Source of the DNA: Bacteroidaceae bacterium
GTDB lineage: Bacteria; Bacteroidota; Bacteroidia; Bacteroidales; Bacteroidaceae
Direction of reading: 5' to 3'
NCBI GenBank assembly: GCA_017408685.1
Contig: JAFQUE010000092.1
Span: forward strand, 1 to 64,000
Length of the DNA: 64,000 bases
Below the pieces are notes generated by a model. The model had not been told where the DNA came from, searched no databases, and saw nothing but the letters and a program-made list of their open reading frames with translations. Position numbers and translations under genes: made by a program. Positions 25,601-35,006 of this stretch are shown one piece after another (the first letter of the stretch is position 1; each line of letters opens with the position of its first letter).

Positions 25601-25621
25601 CAATGCGTGTATAGCGCATTG
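25601..25621 (-). promoter_or_regulatory. Leader hairpin at the upxY ribosome site
   Basis: CAATGCG / CGCATTG form a 7-bp stem with a 7-nt loop, directly followed on the minus strand by AGGAG, 8 nt before the ATG. A larger, weaker hairpin (ACACCC ... GGGTGT arms, about 25652-25694) lies earlier in the leader. Both could serve pausing, termination or translation control. Confidence 0.55.
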
Positions 25622-25717
25622 ATTTATAATATATTATAAAATATTGCCGCGAATACACCCTGCTACGCCGGTTGCGTTGGCGAATGAAAGGGTGTGGCAT
25701 GTTTTCGCGCTTTAGCG

Positions 25718-25749
25718 CAAAGATATTAAAAATTGTTCTTAAAAACAAA
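25718..25749 (-). promoter_or_regulatory. Promoter of the capsule operon
   Basis: On the minus strand TTTG (25746-25749), 20-nt spacer, TATCTTTG (25718-25725): a full match to the Bacteroidales consensus. The -33 element lies 8 nt from the stop of the methyltransferase gene. I see no inverted repeats around it of the kind that flank the invertible capsule promoters of B. fragilis. Confidence 0.85.
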
Positions 25750-25756
25750 AAAAATG

Positions 25757-26545
25757 TTATTTGGTAAATGCCTCTTTGCTGCGTTGTAAAGTTGTTTTAT
25801 CATTCTCCGTCCTCGGGACTGCTTGTACAATGCGGGCGAGGTAATCGTAATGCTCTCCGTCCATGCATTTCTCGCATTTGAAACCGTGCTCCTCGGCATA
25901 AAAAGCCAGTGTTTCGAAGTCAATGTAAAGCCAATCAAAAGGTTCGCCGGTTGTGTCCTTGTATCGCATTCTGTAGTCTACCTCACCATAGTAGCCGCCG
26001 GCCAGGTCAATCTGCATGGAACCGTCATCGTCCATGAATATGTATTTTATATCCGAAGAGTCGAACAGAATCTGTCCGCCTGGCGCCAAGAGCCTCTTTG
26101 CGCTACGGAAGAAATCGGGCAATGATTCAACCTTGCCGACAATGCCTATACCGTTCATGGCCAAGAGTATCGTGTCGAACTTGTCGGTAAACCTCTCGTC
26201 AAAAAAGTTGATTGCGCGCGCATCGATACCGCGTTCCTTCATTACCTCGACCGAGAGTCTGGAGATGTCTATGGCAACGACTTCCAATCCGCGTTCCATG
26301 AGAACCTTGCTGTGGCAACCGGAACCGGCTCCTACGTCAAGTACTTTTCCGCGGCACAGTTCAATGGCTTCTTTCTCCAGTATCGGCATTTCTTCGAATG
26401 TCCTGAAAAGTGTGTGCACCGGTATTTCATCTTCGTAGAACATGGATGACAGTACTCTTAATTTTGCGGCCTTGCCATATGTGTGGTAGTCAAAAATCGC
26501 CCTTCCCATCGGGTCTTTTTCCTTCTCTGTGGTCTGGTTATCCAT
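25757..26545 (-). CDS. Class I SAM-dependent methyltransferase
   Basis: About 262 residues. The SAM-binding motif VLDVGAGSGCHSKVL, the acidic loop EVVAIDIS, and LLAPGGQILFDSSDI in the later strand are those of class I methyltransferases. Substrate unknown; it resembles small-molecule methyltransferases common in Bacteroides. ATG at 26545 is preferred because the frame further up runs over the divergent pdxB promoter region and the gene's own promoter at 26606-26636. It ends right before the capsule promoter and could read into that operon if not terminated. Confidence 0.88.
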   Translation of the reverse strand: MDNQTTEKEKDPMGRAIFDYHTYGKAAKLRVLSSMFYEDEIPVHTLFRTFEEMPILEKEAIELCRGKVLDVGAGSGCHSKVLMERGLEVVAIDISRLSVEVMKERGIDARAINFFDERFTDKFDTILLAMNGIGIVGKVESLPDFFRSAKRLLAPGGQILFDSSDIKYIFMDDDGSMQIDLAGGYYGEVDYRMRYKDTTGEPFDWLYIDFETLAFYAEEHGFKCEKCMDGEHYDYLARIVQAVPRTENDKTTLQRSKEAFTK

Positions 26546-26605
26546 ACTTTTTCTGTGTTTTCTTTTGCGCGTGACTTTGATGTTGTCGTTCGGGTTTTCT
26601 TTTCG

Positions 26606-26636
26606 CAAAACTAACAAATTCCGTTGTAATGGCAAA
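26606..26636 (-). promoter_or_regulatory. Promoter of the methyltransferase gene
   Basis: Minus strand: TTTG (26633-26636), 19-nt spacer, TAGTTTTG (26606-26613). Leader about 54 nt to the ATG at 26545. Confidence 0.7.
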
Positions 26637-26654
26637 GGTTTCTGCAAAACTCAT

Positions 26655-26662
26655 TATATTTG
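26655..26662 (+). promoter_or_regulatory. Probable -7 element of pdxB
   Basis: TATATTTG, 19 nt before the pdxB ATG. No clear TTTG at the right distance. It lies back to back with the methyltransferase promoter. Confidence 0.45.
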
Positions 26663-26681
26663 CGTAAACAGTTATACGGTA

Positions 26682-27743
26682 ATGAATATTGTTATAGATG
26701 AAAAAATTCCGTTCTTGAAGCAGGCTCTTGAGAAGATGGGACATAATGTGCTCGCCAAACCGGGTGTTGAGATATGTGCGGCCGATGTGAAGGAGGCTCA
26801 GGCCCTTTTCGTGCGCACCAGGACAAAGTGTGGCGCCTCGTTGCTGCATGGCAGCAAAGTCCGCTTTGTGGGTACGGCTACCATTGGTTATGACCACATA
26901 GATTCCGGTTATTGTGCTGCAAACGGTATTGTGTGGGCGAATGCTGCGGGTTGCAATTCGGGTGCGGTGCTGCAGTATATCCAGTCTGTGCTGTATGCCT
27001 GGTCGAAAATAAAGAATCGTTCACTTGAGGGGCTTGTGCTGGGAGTTGTCGGTGTGGGCGAGATTGGGAGCAAGGTTGCCGCATGGGCGCATGAAGCGGG
27101 TATGCGTGTTCTGCTTAATGACCCGCCCAGGGAACGGCGTGACGGCCCGGATGGCTTTGTTCCGCTTTCCCGTATTGCCGAGGAGTGTGACATCGTCACT
27201 TTTCATCCGACTCTCAATCCTTGTGGCGAATTCAAGACTTACCACCTTGCAGGTCCGGTTTTCTTCAGTTCTCTAAGGCGATGTCTGTTGCTTGTCAATG
27301 CGTCACGCGGCCCGGTTGTCGATAATGCGGCACTGAAGGCTGCCATTGAGTCAGGAGTTGTTGGCGATGCAGTGCTTGATGTTTGGGAAGGGGAACCGGA
27401 TATAGATGTCTCTCTATTAAATAAGGTATTTGTCGGTACGCCTCACATTGCCGGATATTCTCTTGAAGGCAAGATGAATGCTACACGTCTGGTATTGGAG
27501 GCTTTTGCTTCATTCACGGGTTTTCAGGGTGAACTTCCGTTGCCGGAACTTGCGCCACCCGCGCAGGAATCGGTTGTCGCGTCATCGCTCTCTGCCGCTC
27601 TGCTTGATATATATGACCCGTTAAAGGATTGCCGTGCGCTGAAGGAGAATCCTGCTGCATTTGAAGAGTTGAGGAATAATTATGCCTTAAGGCGTGAACC
27701 TGTTTCATACAAACTATGTGTTAAAAATGTTGGCAAATGTTAA
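26682..27743 (+). CDS. pdxB: 4-phosphoerythronate dehydrogenase
   Basis: NAD-dependent step of DXP-dependent pyridoxal phosphate synthesis. About 353 residues from the ATG at 26682; the frame further up is leucine- and phenylalanine-rich and overlaps promoters. The N-terminus NIVIDEKIPFLKQALEKMG is typical of PdxB, as are FVGTATIGYDHID, the NAD-binding VVGVGEIGSKVA, LVNASRGPVVDN and the histidine segment PHIAGYSLEGK. The last 80 residues correspond to the PdxB-specific dimerisation tail. Transcribed divergently from the methyltransferase gene. Confidence 0.93.
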   Translation: MNIVIDEKIPFLKQALEKMGHNVLAKPGVEICAADVKEAQALFVRTRTKCGASLLHGSKVRFVGTATIGYDHIDSGYCAANGIVWANAAGCNSGAVLQYIQSVLYAWSKIKNRSLEGLVLGVVGVGEIGSKVAAWAHEAGMRVLLNDPPRERRDGPDGFVPLSRIAEECDIVTFHPTLNPCGEFKTYHLAGPVFFSSLRRCLLLVNASRGPVVDNAALKAAIESGVVGDAVLDVWEGEPDIDVSLLNKVFVGTPHIAGYSLEGKMNATRLVLEAFASFTGFQGELPLPELAPPAQESVVASSLSAALLDIYDPLKDCRALKENPAAFEELRNNYALRREPVSYKLCVKNVGKC

Positions 27744-27821
27744 AATATGGGTGTAGGTATATGATATTTGCACAAAAATGAAGTGATTGTGCAATTTGTG
27801 GATGAATTTTTCTTATACTTT

Positions 27822-27853
27822 CTTGGCAGTTCCTAAAATTTGTCATATTTTTG
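27822..27853 (+). promoter_or_regulatory. Promoter of acpP
   Basis: CTTG (27822-27825; one mismatch), 20-nt spacer, TATTTTTG (27846-27853). Leader about 30 nt. Confidence 0.55.
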
Positions 27854-27889
27854 TGGCAAATAATTTCCAATCTTCAAAAAATTACAACT

Positions 27890-28132
27890 ATGTCAGAAAT
27901 TGAATCAAGAGTAAAGGCTATTATCGTAGAGAAATTTGGTGTATCAGAGTCAGAGGTTACTTCTGAGGCTAACTTTACTAATGACTTGAGCGCAGACTCT
28001 TTGGACAGAGTGGAGCTTATCATGGAGATCGAGGATGAGTTCGGTATCTCTATCCCTGAGGACGCAGCAGAGAAAATCGCAACAGTAGGCGATGCTGTGA
28101 AGTTTGTAGAGGAGATGGTTGCTAACAAGTAA
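27890..28132 (+). CDS. acpP: Acyl carrier protein
   Basis: An 80-residue acidic protein from the ATG at 27890. The phosphopantetheine site is the serine of [20 protein letters not shown]. The earlier in-frame TTG at 27851 lies within the -7 element and is rejected. Carries the growing acyl chain for type II fatty-acid synthesis and donates acyl groups for lipid A, where lpxK in this window acts later. fabF follows after 34 nt, the usual pairing. Confidence 0.98.
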   Translation: MSEIESRVKAIIVEKFGVSESEVTSEANFTNDLSADSLDRVELIMEIEDEFGISIPEDAAEKIATVGDAVKFVEEMVANK

Positions 28133-28166
28133 ACCTCCCCTTCTTGCACTTCTCTAATAATTCTAT

Positions 28167-29429
28167 ATGAAACAAAGGAGAGTTGTAGTAACAGGTCTTG
28201 GTGCCGTTTCACCAATTGGCAACGATGTTCCCACATTATGGGAAAATGCAGTCAATGGTGTAAGTGGAGCAGGACCTATTACTCGTTTTGACAGTTACCT
28301 TTTCAAGACGCAATTTGCATGTGAAGTCAAAGGCTTTGACCTTGGTGCGGTAATGGACCGCCGTGAAGCACGCAAACTCGACCTTGATACGCATTACGGT
28401 TATGCCTCGGCTGTAGAGGCCATCGCCGACAGCGGACTTGATTTTGAAAAACTCGATTGTAATCGTATCGGGGTTATTTTTGGTGAAGGAATAGGCGGTT
28501 TGATTGCTCTTGAGGATGAAATGCGTGCCTATGCGTTGAATCCGGAGAACGGTCCCCGTTTTTCGCCTTTCCTCATGACAAAACTGATATCTGATATGAC
28601 ATCGGGGTACATTTCAATCCGTTATGGCCTGAAGGGACCGAATTATGTCACGACATCGGCTTGTGCTTCCTCCTCCAACGCCTTGATTGACGCATTTGAC
28701 CAGATACGTCTGGGGCGTGCCGATGTGATTCTGGCTGGAGGTTCCGAGGCTGCAATATGTGTCACCGGAGTAGGCAGTTTCAATGCAATGCATGCCTTGT
28801 CGGTGCGCAATGACGACCCTAAAAGGGCGTCTCGTCCATTCAGCAAGAGCCGCGACGGTTTTGTAATGGCCGAGGGTGCTGCAACGCTTGTACTTGAGGA
28901 GTATGAACATGCTGTAGCGCGTGGAGCAAAGATATATGCCGAGATTGCCGGTACAGGTCTTACTGCCGATGCGTATCACATAACCGCCCCACATCCCGAG
29001 GGTGAGGGTGCCATGAGGGTTATGAAACTGGCTCTTGAAGAAGCCGGTCTTCCTTTGGAGAGTGTCGATTACATTAATGTGCACGGAACTTCTACGCCGG
29101 CAGGGGACGTTGCGGAGGCCAAGGCCATCAAGAACCTCTTCGGTGAACATGCCTATGAACTGAACATCAGTTCAACCAAGTCCATGACAGGTCATCTGCT
29201 GGGTGCTGCCGGTGCCATTGAGGCACTGTTGACTGTGCTTGCTGTCAAGAATGACATCGTCCCCCCGACAATCAATCATGCCGATGGCGATGAGGATGAA
29301 AATATTGACTATCGCATGAACTTTACGTTCAACAAGGCGCAGAAACGCGTGATTAACGTGGCTCTGTCGAATACGTTCGGTTTTGGCGGACACAACGCAA
29401 GCATTGCATTTAGGAAAGTTGAAGGCTGA
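28167..29429 (+). CDS. fabF: 3-oxoacyl-ACP synthase II
   Basis: Condensing enzyme of fatty-acid elongation, 420 residues. The Cys-His-His triad is visible as C166 (TTSACASSSNA), H306 (NVHGTSTPAGD) and H343 (KSMTGHLLGAAGA), with K338 nearby and the FGFGGHN segment at the end. Cotranscribed with acpP, and its last codons overlap the probable start of rnc. Confidence 0.98.
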   Translation: MKQRRVVVTGLGAVSPIGNDVPTLWENAVNGVSGAGPITRFDSYLFKTQFACEVKGFDLGAVMDRREARKLDLDTHYGYASAVEAIADSGLDFEKLDCNRIGVIFGEGIGGLIALEDEMRAYALNPENGPRFSPFLMTKLISDMTSGYISIRYGLKGPNYVTTSACASSSNALIDAFDQIRLGRADVILAGGSEAAICVTGVGSFNAMHALSVRNDDPKRASRPFSKSRDGFVMAEGAATLVLEEYEHAVARGAKIYAEIAGTGLTADAYHITAPHPEGEGAMRVMKLALEEAGLPLESVDYINVHGTSTPAGDVAEAKAIKNLFGEHAYELNISSTKSMTGHLLGAAGAIEALLTVLAVKNDIVPPTINHADGDEDENIDYRMNFTFNKAQKRVINVALSNTFGFGGHNASIAFRKVEG

Positions 29430-30153
29430 CAGGTTATTTAGAAAAATAATTGACAAGATAAGACTGCTGTCCCGCAAGGATAGAGAGTCTTATCTTTTGT
29501 TGTATTCTATCCTTGGGTTTGTGCCCCGTGACATAACCCTCTACAGGCAGGCTATGACCCACAGTTCGTCGGCTTCAGGCTCGCGCAAATTGGGTTGTAA
29601 TGAGCGTCTTGAGTTTCTTGGCGATGCGGTACTCAGTTCTGTAACGGCTGATTTTCTGTTCTCCAATTTCCGCAAGGAACGCGAAGGTTTCCTCACCAAG
29701 TCACGCAGCAATCTTGTGTGCCGCGAACGGTTGAACGGGCTGGCGATTGAAATAGGTATAGACAGGTTTGTGGATTCCTGCGGCGTGCGCGCGCAGCACA
29801 ACAGTTACATCTATGGCAATGCCCTTGAGGCACTCATCGGTGCCATATATATTGATAGGGGGTACAAGCAGTGCCGCCGTTTTCTGCTCGACAGGGTCTT
29901 TTCCCGCCTCGGTGATATTGAGGAGGTGGCAAAGTCGGACAAGAATTACAAGAGCCGTCTTATCGAGTGGGCCCAGAAAAACCATAAAGAGGTGTTGTTC
30001 AGGGTTGTGCATGAGGAAATGCGCAAGGATGGCGCATTCTTTGTGAGCGAAGCAGTCATAGATGGTGAGGTCTGCGGAGCGGGAGAGGGATTCTCGAAAC
30101 GCGAGAGTCAGCAGAAAGCCGCACGTCAGGCTCTGTCCGGTATTGACGGCTGA
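29419..30153 (+). CDS. rnc: Ribonuclease III
   Basis: Cuts double-stranded RNA in rRNA and mRNA processing. The signature NERLEFLGDAVLSSVTADFLF and the second acidic site in GNALEALIGAIYIDRGY are intact; a double-stranded-RNA-binding domain fills the last 70 residues (SRLIEWAQKNHKEVLF to KAARQAL). The start is uncertain: TTG at 29419 overlaps fabF by 11 nt, TTG at 29383 by 47 nt; no ATG is suitable. The order acpP-fabF-rnc is usual in Bacteroidales. Confidence 0.95.
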   Translation: MKADRLFRKIIDKIRLLSRKDRESYLLLYSILGFVPRDITLYRQAMTHSSSASGSRKLGCNERLEFLGDAVLSSVTADFLFSNFRKEREGFLTKSRSNLVCRERLNGLAIEIGIDRFVDSCGVRAQHNSYIYGNALEALIGAIYIDRGYKQCRRFLLDRVFSRLGDIEEVAKSDKNYKSRLIEWAQKNHKEVLFRVVHEEMRKDGAFFVSEAVIDGEVCGAGEGFSKRESQQKAARQALSGIDG

Positions 30154-30162
30154 TTCCTTCTT

Positions 30163-30531
30163 TTATCTTTCACTTTTTATTCTTACAGCCGCTTTCAGTC
30201 TGTCCCCTCCTATCGGTGGGGTGTCTTTTGTCAGTGTAATGTCTATGCTGTTTACCTGGCTGAATTCCTTGTATATCGCCATGTTGATTCTGTGGCACAC
30301 ATTTTCAAGCAATTGCGACGGTATCTTCATCTCTTGTGCAATAATCTTGTATACATCGGCATAACTCACCGTTCCGTCTATGTCGTCGCTCTCAAGGCAC
30401 CCGAAACCGTTTATCCCCAGAGTTATATCCACAGTAAACCATGCTCCGGTTTTTCTCTCCTGTTCCATTACTCCATGGAAGGCATACAGGTGTATATCCT
30501 TGAGTTTTATCATGTACTCTTTTGTCTGCAT
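30163..30531 (-). CDS. folB: Dihydroneopterin aldolase
   Basis: Folate-pathway enzyme, about 122 residues from the ATG at 30531 (ATG at 30513 is also possible). IKLKDIHLYAFHGVMEQERKTG, with the E of the MEQE segment, and the final ITLTKDTPPIGGDRLKAAVRI with the catalytic lysine are typical. Its last codons (RIKSER and stop) lie in a purine-rich heptamer repeat. Convergent with rnc, only 9 nt apart, with no clear terminator. Confidence 0.93.
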   Translation of the reverse strand: MQTKEYMIKLKDIHLYAFHGVMEQERKTGAWFTVDITLGINGFGCLESDDIDGTVSYADVYKIIAQEMKIPSQLLENVCHRINMAIYKEFSQVNSIDITLTKDTPPIGGDRLKAAVRIKSER

Positions 30532-30551
30532 GAGTATTCCTCTTTTTAAGA

Positions 30552-30578
30552 ATAGGGCGACTGTAAAAGCCACCCTAT
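30552..30578 (-). terminator. Hairpin between nrdJ and folB
   Basis: ATAGGG / CCCTAT outer arms extended by GGC/GTC with wobbles to about 10 bp, 7-nt loop. On the minus strand no long T-run follows, so it could be a weak terminator of nrdJ or an attenuator before folB. Confidence 0.45.
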
Positions 30579-30610
30579 CCACGGTTATTGTCTGTCAAGT
30601 ATGAAATCCT

Positions 30611-33142
30611 TTATCCGCACTTTGAGTATCCGCAACCGGGGCAGTGGAGGCAACCCTCCTCAAAAATCAGTTGCTGCTTGCAGTTGGGGCACTTCTCGGC
30701 TGTTGATGTGCCGTCCTTTATATAACGTTTCAGGGCGCGCTCAACTCCGTTCTTCCATGTGTTTATGTTGTCCGATTCAAGTTCAAGCGATGATATCAGT
30801 TTGATAACCTGCTCTATAGGCATTTTGTAGCGGAGCACTCCTGATATCAGTTTCGCGTAGTTCCAGAATTCCGGGTTGAAACGTTCCGAAAGTCCTTCAA
30901 TCGTGGTCTTGTAACCGATTTTGTTCTCGAACTGGAAATCATATCGCTTGCTGCCGTCCTCGTTGGTGTGCTTGATTATTATACCCCGTGTAACGTTCTT
31001 TGGCAATGGAATTCCGTCTTCGTCGTCCTGCTGTCCTGTGAAAATCTCGTATGGTTCGCCGTCAAGCAATCCAATGAATGCCACCCACTTCTCCTTGTTG
31101 TTCTGGAAACGTACCACATCTGCCTCCAGTATAGTCGGGCGTACCTCTGTTATTGCCGGTTTTGCCACTTCCTGTTCTTTCTTCTCCTTCTTGCTCTCTG
31201 TAGATACCAGAACGCCTGCTCGTGAACCGTCGCGGTAAACCGTACAGCCCTTGCAACCGCACTTCCAAGCGGTAACGTATAACTCGTTTACAAGTTTCTC
31301 GTCCACATTGTTCGGCAGGTTTATTGTTACGCTGATAGAGTGGTCAACCCACTTTTGTATGCGGCCCTGCATTTCAACTTTTGCAACCCAGTCGATGTCG
31401 TTAGATGTGGCTTTGGCATAAGGCGAGCGTGCTACAAGTGCGTCAATCTCGGCCTGAGTGTATCGTTTGGTAGTGTCAATACCATTCTTTTTCATCCACT
31501 CGACGAATTTGTGGTGGTAAACTACATACTCCTCGAATGCGTCTCCGTTTTCATCGGTGAAATCAACATGTACGGCGGGGTCATTGGGGTTTACTTTCCT
31601 GCGGCGCTTGTATACAGGCATGAATACGGGTTCTATACCCGATGTCGTCTGTGTCATAATGCTCACCGTGCCTGTGGGAGCAATTGTGAGACAAGCGATA
31701 TTGCGGCGACCGTACTTCTTCATGTTCTCGTATAGTTCGGGGTCAGCCTCACGCAACCTGTTGATGAACGGGTTGTTCTCTTCGCGCTTGATATCGAAAA
31801 TCTCAAATGCACCGCGTTCCTGGGCAAGTTTTACCGATGAACCGTAGGCGGCAAGTGCGAGTGTCTTGTGTACCTTCTCCGAGAACTCCACTGCCTCCTT
31901 GCTTCCGTATCGCAGTCCCATTGCCGCGAGCATGTCGCCTTCGGCGGTGATTCCCACGCCGGTACGGCGGCCCATGCTGCTCTTGCGTGCAATCTTTTCC
32001 CACAGTTTCTTTTCCGCCCCTTTGACCTCTTCGCTTTCAGGGTCGCTCTCAATTTTTTCCTGAATGGCCTTGATTTTCTCAAGTTCAAGGTCAATGATGT
32101 CGTCCATCATGCGCTGTGTCTTTGCCGCATGCTCTTTGAATAGGTCGAAATCAAAATATGCTTCCGGTGTGAACGGGTTTACAACGTATGCATAAAGATT
32201 TATTGCTATCAGTCGGCATGAATCGTATGGGCAGAGCGGAATTTCGCCGCACGGGTTGGTCGACACGGTCTCGAAACCGAGGTCGGCGTAACAATCCGGA
32301 ATTGATTCTCTTTGTATAGTGTCCCAGAAGAGCACGCCCGGTTCTGCCGATTTCCATGCGTTGTGGATAATCTTGTTCCACAATTCTACGGCGTTTATCT
32401 CCTTGCTGTATAATGGTGAGTCCGATTTTATCGGGTACTGTTGTGTGTATGGCTTCTGTCCGATAACTGCTTTCATGAACTCATCGTCAATCTTTACCGA
32501 TACATTGGCGCCGGTAACCTTGCCTTCGGTCATCTTTGCGTCAATGAAAGATTCTGCGTCGGGGTGCTTGATTGAGACGCTGAGCATGAGCGCACCGCGG
32601 CGACCGTCCTGTGCAACCTCGCGTGTGGAATTTGAGTAGCGCTCCATGAACGGAACAAGACCGGTCGATGTGAGGGCGGAGTTCTTTACCGGTGAACCCT
32701 TGGGGCGTATGTGTGAGAGGTCGTGTCCCACGCCGCCGCGTCGTTTCATCAGTTGTACCTGCTCTTCGTCAATGCGTATTATGCCGCCGTATGAGTCGGC
32801 CTTGCCTTCCATGCCTATTACAAAGCAGTTGGACAATGAAGCAATCTGGAATTCGTTGCCGATACCTGTCATTGGGCTGCCTGAAGGCACTATGTATTTG
32901 AAGTGGTCAAGAAGCGCGAAAATCTCCTCTGCGCTCATAGGGTTGTTGTACTGCGCCTCGATACGGGCAATCTCGTTGGCAATGCGCCAGTGCATTTGCT
33001 CGGGGTCTTTCTCATAAATGTTGCCGAATGAGTCCTTTACGGCATACTTGTTGACCCATACACGGGCGGCAAGTTCGTCACCGCTGAAATATTCAAGGGC
33101 TGCCTTGAACGCTTCGTCAAAGGTGTAAATCTTCTTTTCCAC
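30611..33142 (-). CDS. nrdJ: Adenosylcobalamin-dependent (class II) ribonucleotide reductase
   Basis: Makes deoxyribonucleotides with or without oxygen, using coenzyme B12. The 843-residue protein has SLSNCFVIGMEGKADS, RRGGVGHDLSHIRPKGSPV, STNPCGEIPL (the finger-loop cysteine) and CLTIAPTGTVSIMTQTTSGIEPVF. The C-terminal tail CPNCKQQLIFEEGCLHCPGCGYSKCG-type region is a cysteine-rich zinc or redox tail, and the last C-x-x-x-x-C may shuttle electrons from thioredoxin. Expressed from a full promoter at 33201-33232 with a leader of only about 52 nt, too short for a cobalamin riboswitch. Confidence 0.96.
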   Translation of the reverse strand: MEKKIYTFDEAFKAALEYFSGDELAARVWVNKYAVKDSFGNIYEKDPEQMHWRIANEIARIEAQYNNPMSAEEIFALLDHFKYIVPSGSPMTGIGNEFQIASLSNCFVIGMEGKADSYGGIIRIDEEQVQLMKRRGGVGHDLSHIRPKGSPVKNSALTSTGLVPFMERYSNSTREVAQDGRRGALMLSVSIKHPDAESFIDAKMTEGKVTGANVSVKIDDEFMKAVIGQKPYTQQYPIKSDSPLYSKEINAVELWNKIIHNAWKSAEPGVLFWDTIQRESIPDCYADLGFETVSTNPCGEIPLCPYDSCRLIAINLYAYVVNPFTPEAYFDFDLFKEHAAKTQRMMDDIIDLELEKIKAIQEKIESDPESEEVKGAEKKLWEKIARKSSMGRRTGVGITAEGDMLAAMGLRYGSKEAVEFSEKVHKTLALAAYGSSVKLAQERGAFEIFDIKREENNPFINRLREADPELYENMKKYGRRNIACLTIAPTGTVSIMTQTTSGIEPVFMPVYKRRRKVNPNDPAVHVDFTDENGDAFEEYVVYHHKFVEWMKKNGIDTTKRYTQAEIDALVARSPYAKATSNDIDWVAKVEMQGRIQKWVDHSISVTINLPNNVDEKLVNELYVTAWKCGCKGCTVYRDGSRAGVLVSTESKKEKKEQEVAKPAITEVRPTILEADVVRFQNNKEKWVAFIGLLDGEPYEIFTGQQDDEDGIPLPKNVTRGIIIKHTNEDGSKRYDFQFENKIGYKTTIEGLSERFNPEFWNYAKLISGVLRYKMPIEQVIKLISSLELESDNINTWKNGVERALKRYIKDGTSTAEKCPNCKQQLIFEEGCLHCPGCGYSKCG

Positions 33143-33200
33143 TTTTTTAAGTTGTTGTTATGGTTGGTTATTTTTTATCTGCTTTTTATTTGGAGCACCG

Positions 33201-33232
33201 CAAATTTATAATGCAATTTTAAATTTACCAAA
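33201..33232 (-). promoter_or_regulatory. Promoter of nrdJ
   Basis: Minus strand: TTTG (33229-33232), 20-nt spacer, TAAATTTG (33201-33208): full consensus match. Confidence 0.8.
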
Positions 33233-33414
33233 TAAATTCTTTGCAACTTATCATTGTAGGATGAAGTTTTCCAGAAAAATTTTTAATTCGCTGTTAATCA
33301 ATGATATAAAAATTTTAACTTTGTAAAAAGTTTTCCAAAAAGAAAATTGTTATCCCTTCTTTGGCGATTATTGTTTGTTTTTTTTGTGTATTTGTATAGG
33401 GTAACGGCAATAAA

Positions 33415-33438
33415 AAAGTAGAGCGTTTGCTCTACTTT
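33415..33438 (-). terminator. Rho-independent terminator of dnaA
   Basis: AAAGTAGAGC (33415-33424) pairs perfectly with GCTCTACTTT (33429-33438), 4-nt loop; on the minus strand it runs into TTTTTT. It lies 24 nt after the dnaA stop. Confidence 0.9.
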
Positions 33439-33462
33439 ACTGTGGTATATGTTTTGTTCCCG

Positions 33463-34854
33463 TTAAGCACTCTGGAGTGCCAGGTCTATCTCGTTGAGTT
33501 CGTTGCGGAACTGCTTGTCGGTTTCGGCAAGGTTTGTAACGGCCTTGCATGCGTGGAGCACTGTCGCGTGGTCCCTGTCGCCTATGTACTGTCCAATCTT
33601 TGAGGTTGACATGTCGAGGTATTTCTTTGCAAGGAACATTGCCACTTGGCGCACAAGTACAACCTCGCGTTTGCGTGAACGGGTGTTTATTGCGCTCACC
33701 TCAACACCATAATAACTTGAAACTGTCTTTATTATATCGTCGATTGATATGCTCTTTTTCTCGTAGTTGGAGAGTTCGCCCACAATCCTGCGCGCCAAAT
33801 TGATATCTACATCGGTGTTGTTGATGGTGGAGTGTGCCATGAGTGACACAACAATACCCTCAAGGTCTCTTATGCTGGCATTGACATGCTCGGCAATGTA
33901 TGATATCACCTCTTCGGGGAAGTTCAGACCGTCGCGGTAAACCTTGTATCTGAGGATGTTCTTCCTTAATTCAAGGTCTGGCTTTTCTATCTCGGCTGTC
34001 ATGCCCCACTTGAAACGTGTGATGAGGCGTTCCTCCATGCCTTGCAGTTGTGCGGGTGAACGGTCTGATGTCATAATCAACTGCTTGCCGTTCAGGTGCA
34101 GATGGTTGAATATGTGGAAGAATGCATTCTGCGTCTTCTGAAGACCTGCAAATTCCTGAATATCGTCAATGATGAGTACGTCAATGCTCTGGTAGAATCT
34201 CATGAAATCATTGAAATTCTTTTGCAGAATGGAGTCGGTGTATTGTACCTGGAACAGATGTGCCGACACATAGAGGACTCTCAATTCCGGGTGAAGTTCC
34301 TTTATTCTTACACCTATGGCATTTATGAGGTGTGTTTTGCCCACGCCCGATGAACCGTGTATGAACAGGGGGTTGAATGCGCGTCCCGGTTTGTCGGCAA
34401 CGCTCATGGCAACCGAACGCGACAGACGGTTACTTATACCTTCGACATAGTTATCAAAGGTGTAGCGGCTAATGAGCATGGAGTCAAGTTCCTGAACTGT
34501 TTCCTGCATGGCCTTTGGTGCGCTGTTGCCGCTGTTGCCTGTACCTTTGTTTGTGTGACTGTAGTTTTCAGTGCTTACCTCTACGCTCAGGTTGTTGTCC
34601 TTGTCGGTGAGTACACTGTACATCAACTGGGTGCCTTTGCCCATGACCTTGAAAAGGGTAGTGCGCAACAGGTCCACATAGTTGCCCTCAAGAAACTCAT
34701 AAACAAAGTTGCTCTTCACCTGTATTGTCAAGGTGCCGGCCTCGTATCTGAGTGGCGTTATGTCCGCGAACCAGGTCGTAAAGGTTGCCTCCGAGACATT
34801 GTCACGGATAATCTCAAGGCATCTGTTCCACTTTGTTGTCAGGTTTGAACTCAT
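33463..34854 (-). CDS. dnaA: Chromosomal replication initiator DnaA
   Basis: 463 residues with the four DnaA domains: N-terminal DnaB-interaction domain (1-80), a variable linker (about 85-120), AAA+ core with Walker [11 protein letters not shown] (166-175) and Walker B VLIIDDIQ (about 226-233), and the C-terminal helix-turn-helix with the signature [15 protein letters not shown]. Opens oriC and regulates replication. A 659-nt AT-rich gap lies upstream; only one poor match to the DnaA box is seen there, so oriC is not called. Confidence 0.98.
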   Translation of the reverse strand: MSSNLTTKWNRCLEIIRDNVSEATFTTWFADITPLRYEAGTLTIQVKSNFVYEFLEGNYVDLLRTTLFKVMGKGTQLMYSVLTDKDNNLSVEVSTENYSHTNKGTGNSGNSAPKAMQETVQELDSMLISRYTFDNYVEGISNRLSRSVAMSVADKPGRAFNPLFIHGSSGVGKTHLINAIGVRIKELHPELRVLYVSAHLFQVQYTDSILQKNFNDFMRFYQSIDVLIIDDIQEFAGLQKTQNAFFHIFNHLHLNGKQLIMTSDRSPAQLQGMEERLITRFKWGMTAEIEKPDLELRKNILRYKVYRDGLNFPEEVISYIAEHVNASIRDLEGIVVSLMAHSTINNTDVDINLARRIVGELSNYEKKSISIDDIIKTVSSYYGVEVSAINTRSRKREVVLVRQVAMFLAKKYLDMSTSKIGQYIGDRDHATVLHACKAVTNLAETDKQFRNELNEIDLALQSA

Positions 34855-35006
34855 TGTTTTAACTTTGTCTCTTTTTTTAGGGCGAAAAAATTAAAGAATT
34901 CCATTTGCAGATTATTGTCTCTTGTTGAAATGGATTCTTTATAACTCTTGGCTTTCGTTGCACTTTGCCTGTGACTCTGTGCATGGCCGTTCTGTTATTT
35001 CTATTG

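Larger units (their letters stand above)
33143..33462. other. Intergenic region between nrdJ and dnaA
   Basis: 320 nt, AT-rich. It holds the nrdJ promoter (33201-33232) and the dnaA terminator (33415-33438). Between them I see no gene, only A/T runs. Confidence 0.7.

Noticed and set aside
25518-25748. Short open frame across the upxY promoter and leader
   Set aside because: It begins upstream of the predicted transcription start and overlaps upxY in another frame, so it cannot be made from that promoter.
25640-25760. Invertible capsule promoter
   Set aside because: No matching inverted repeats of useful length were found on both sides of the promoter; the short ACACCC/GGGTGT arms lie within the leader.
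33143-33200. Cobalamin riboswitch before nrdJ
   Set aside because: The leader is about 52 nt and no B12-box-like conserved core is visible.
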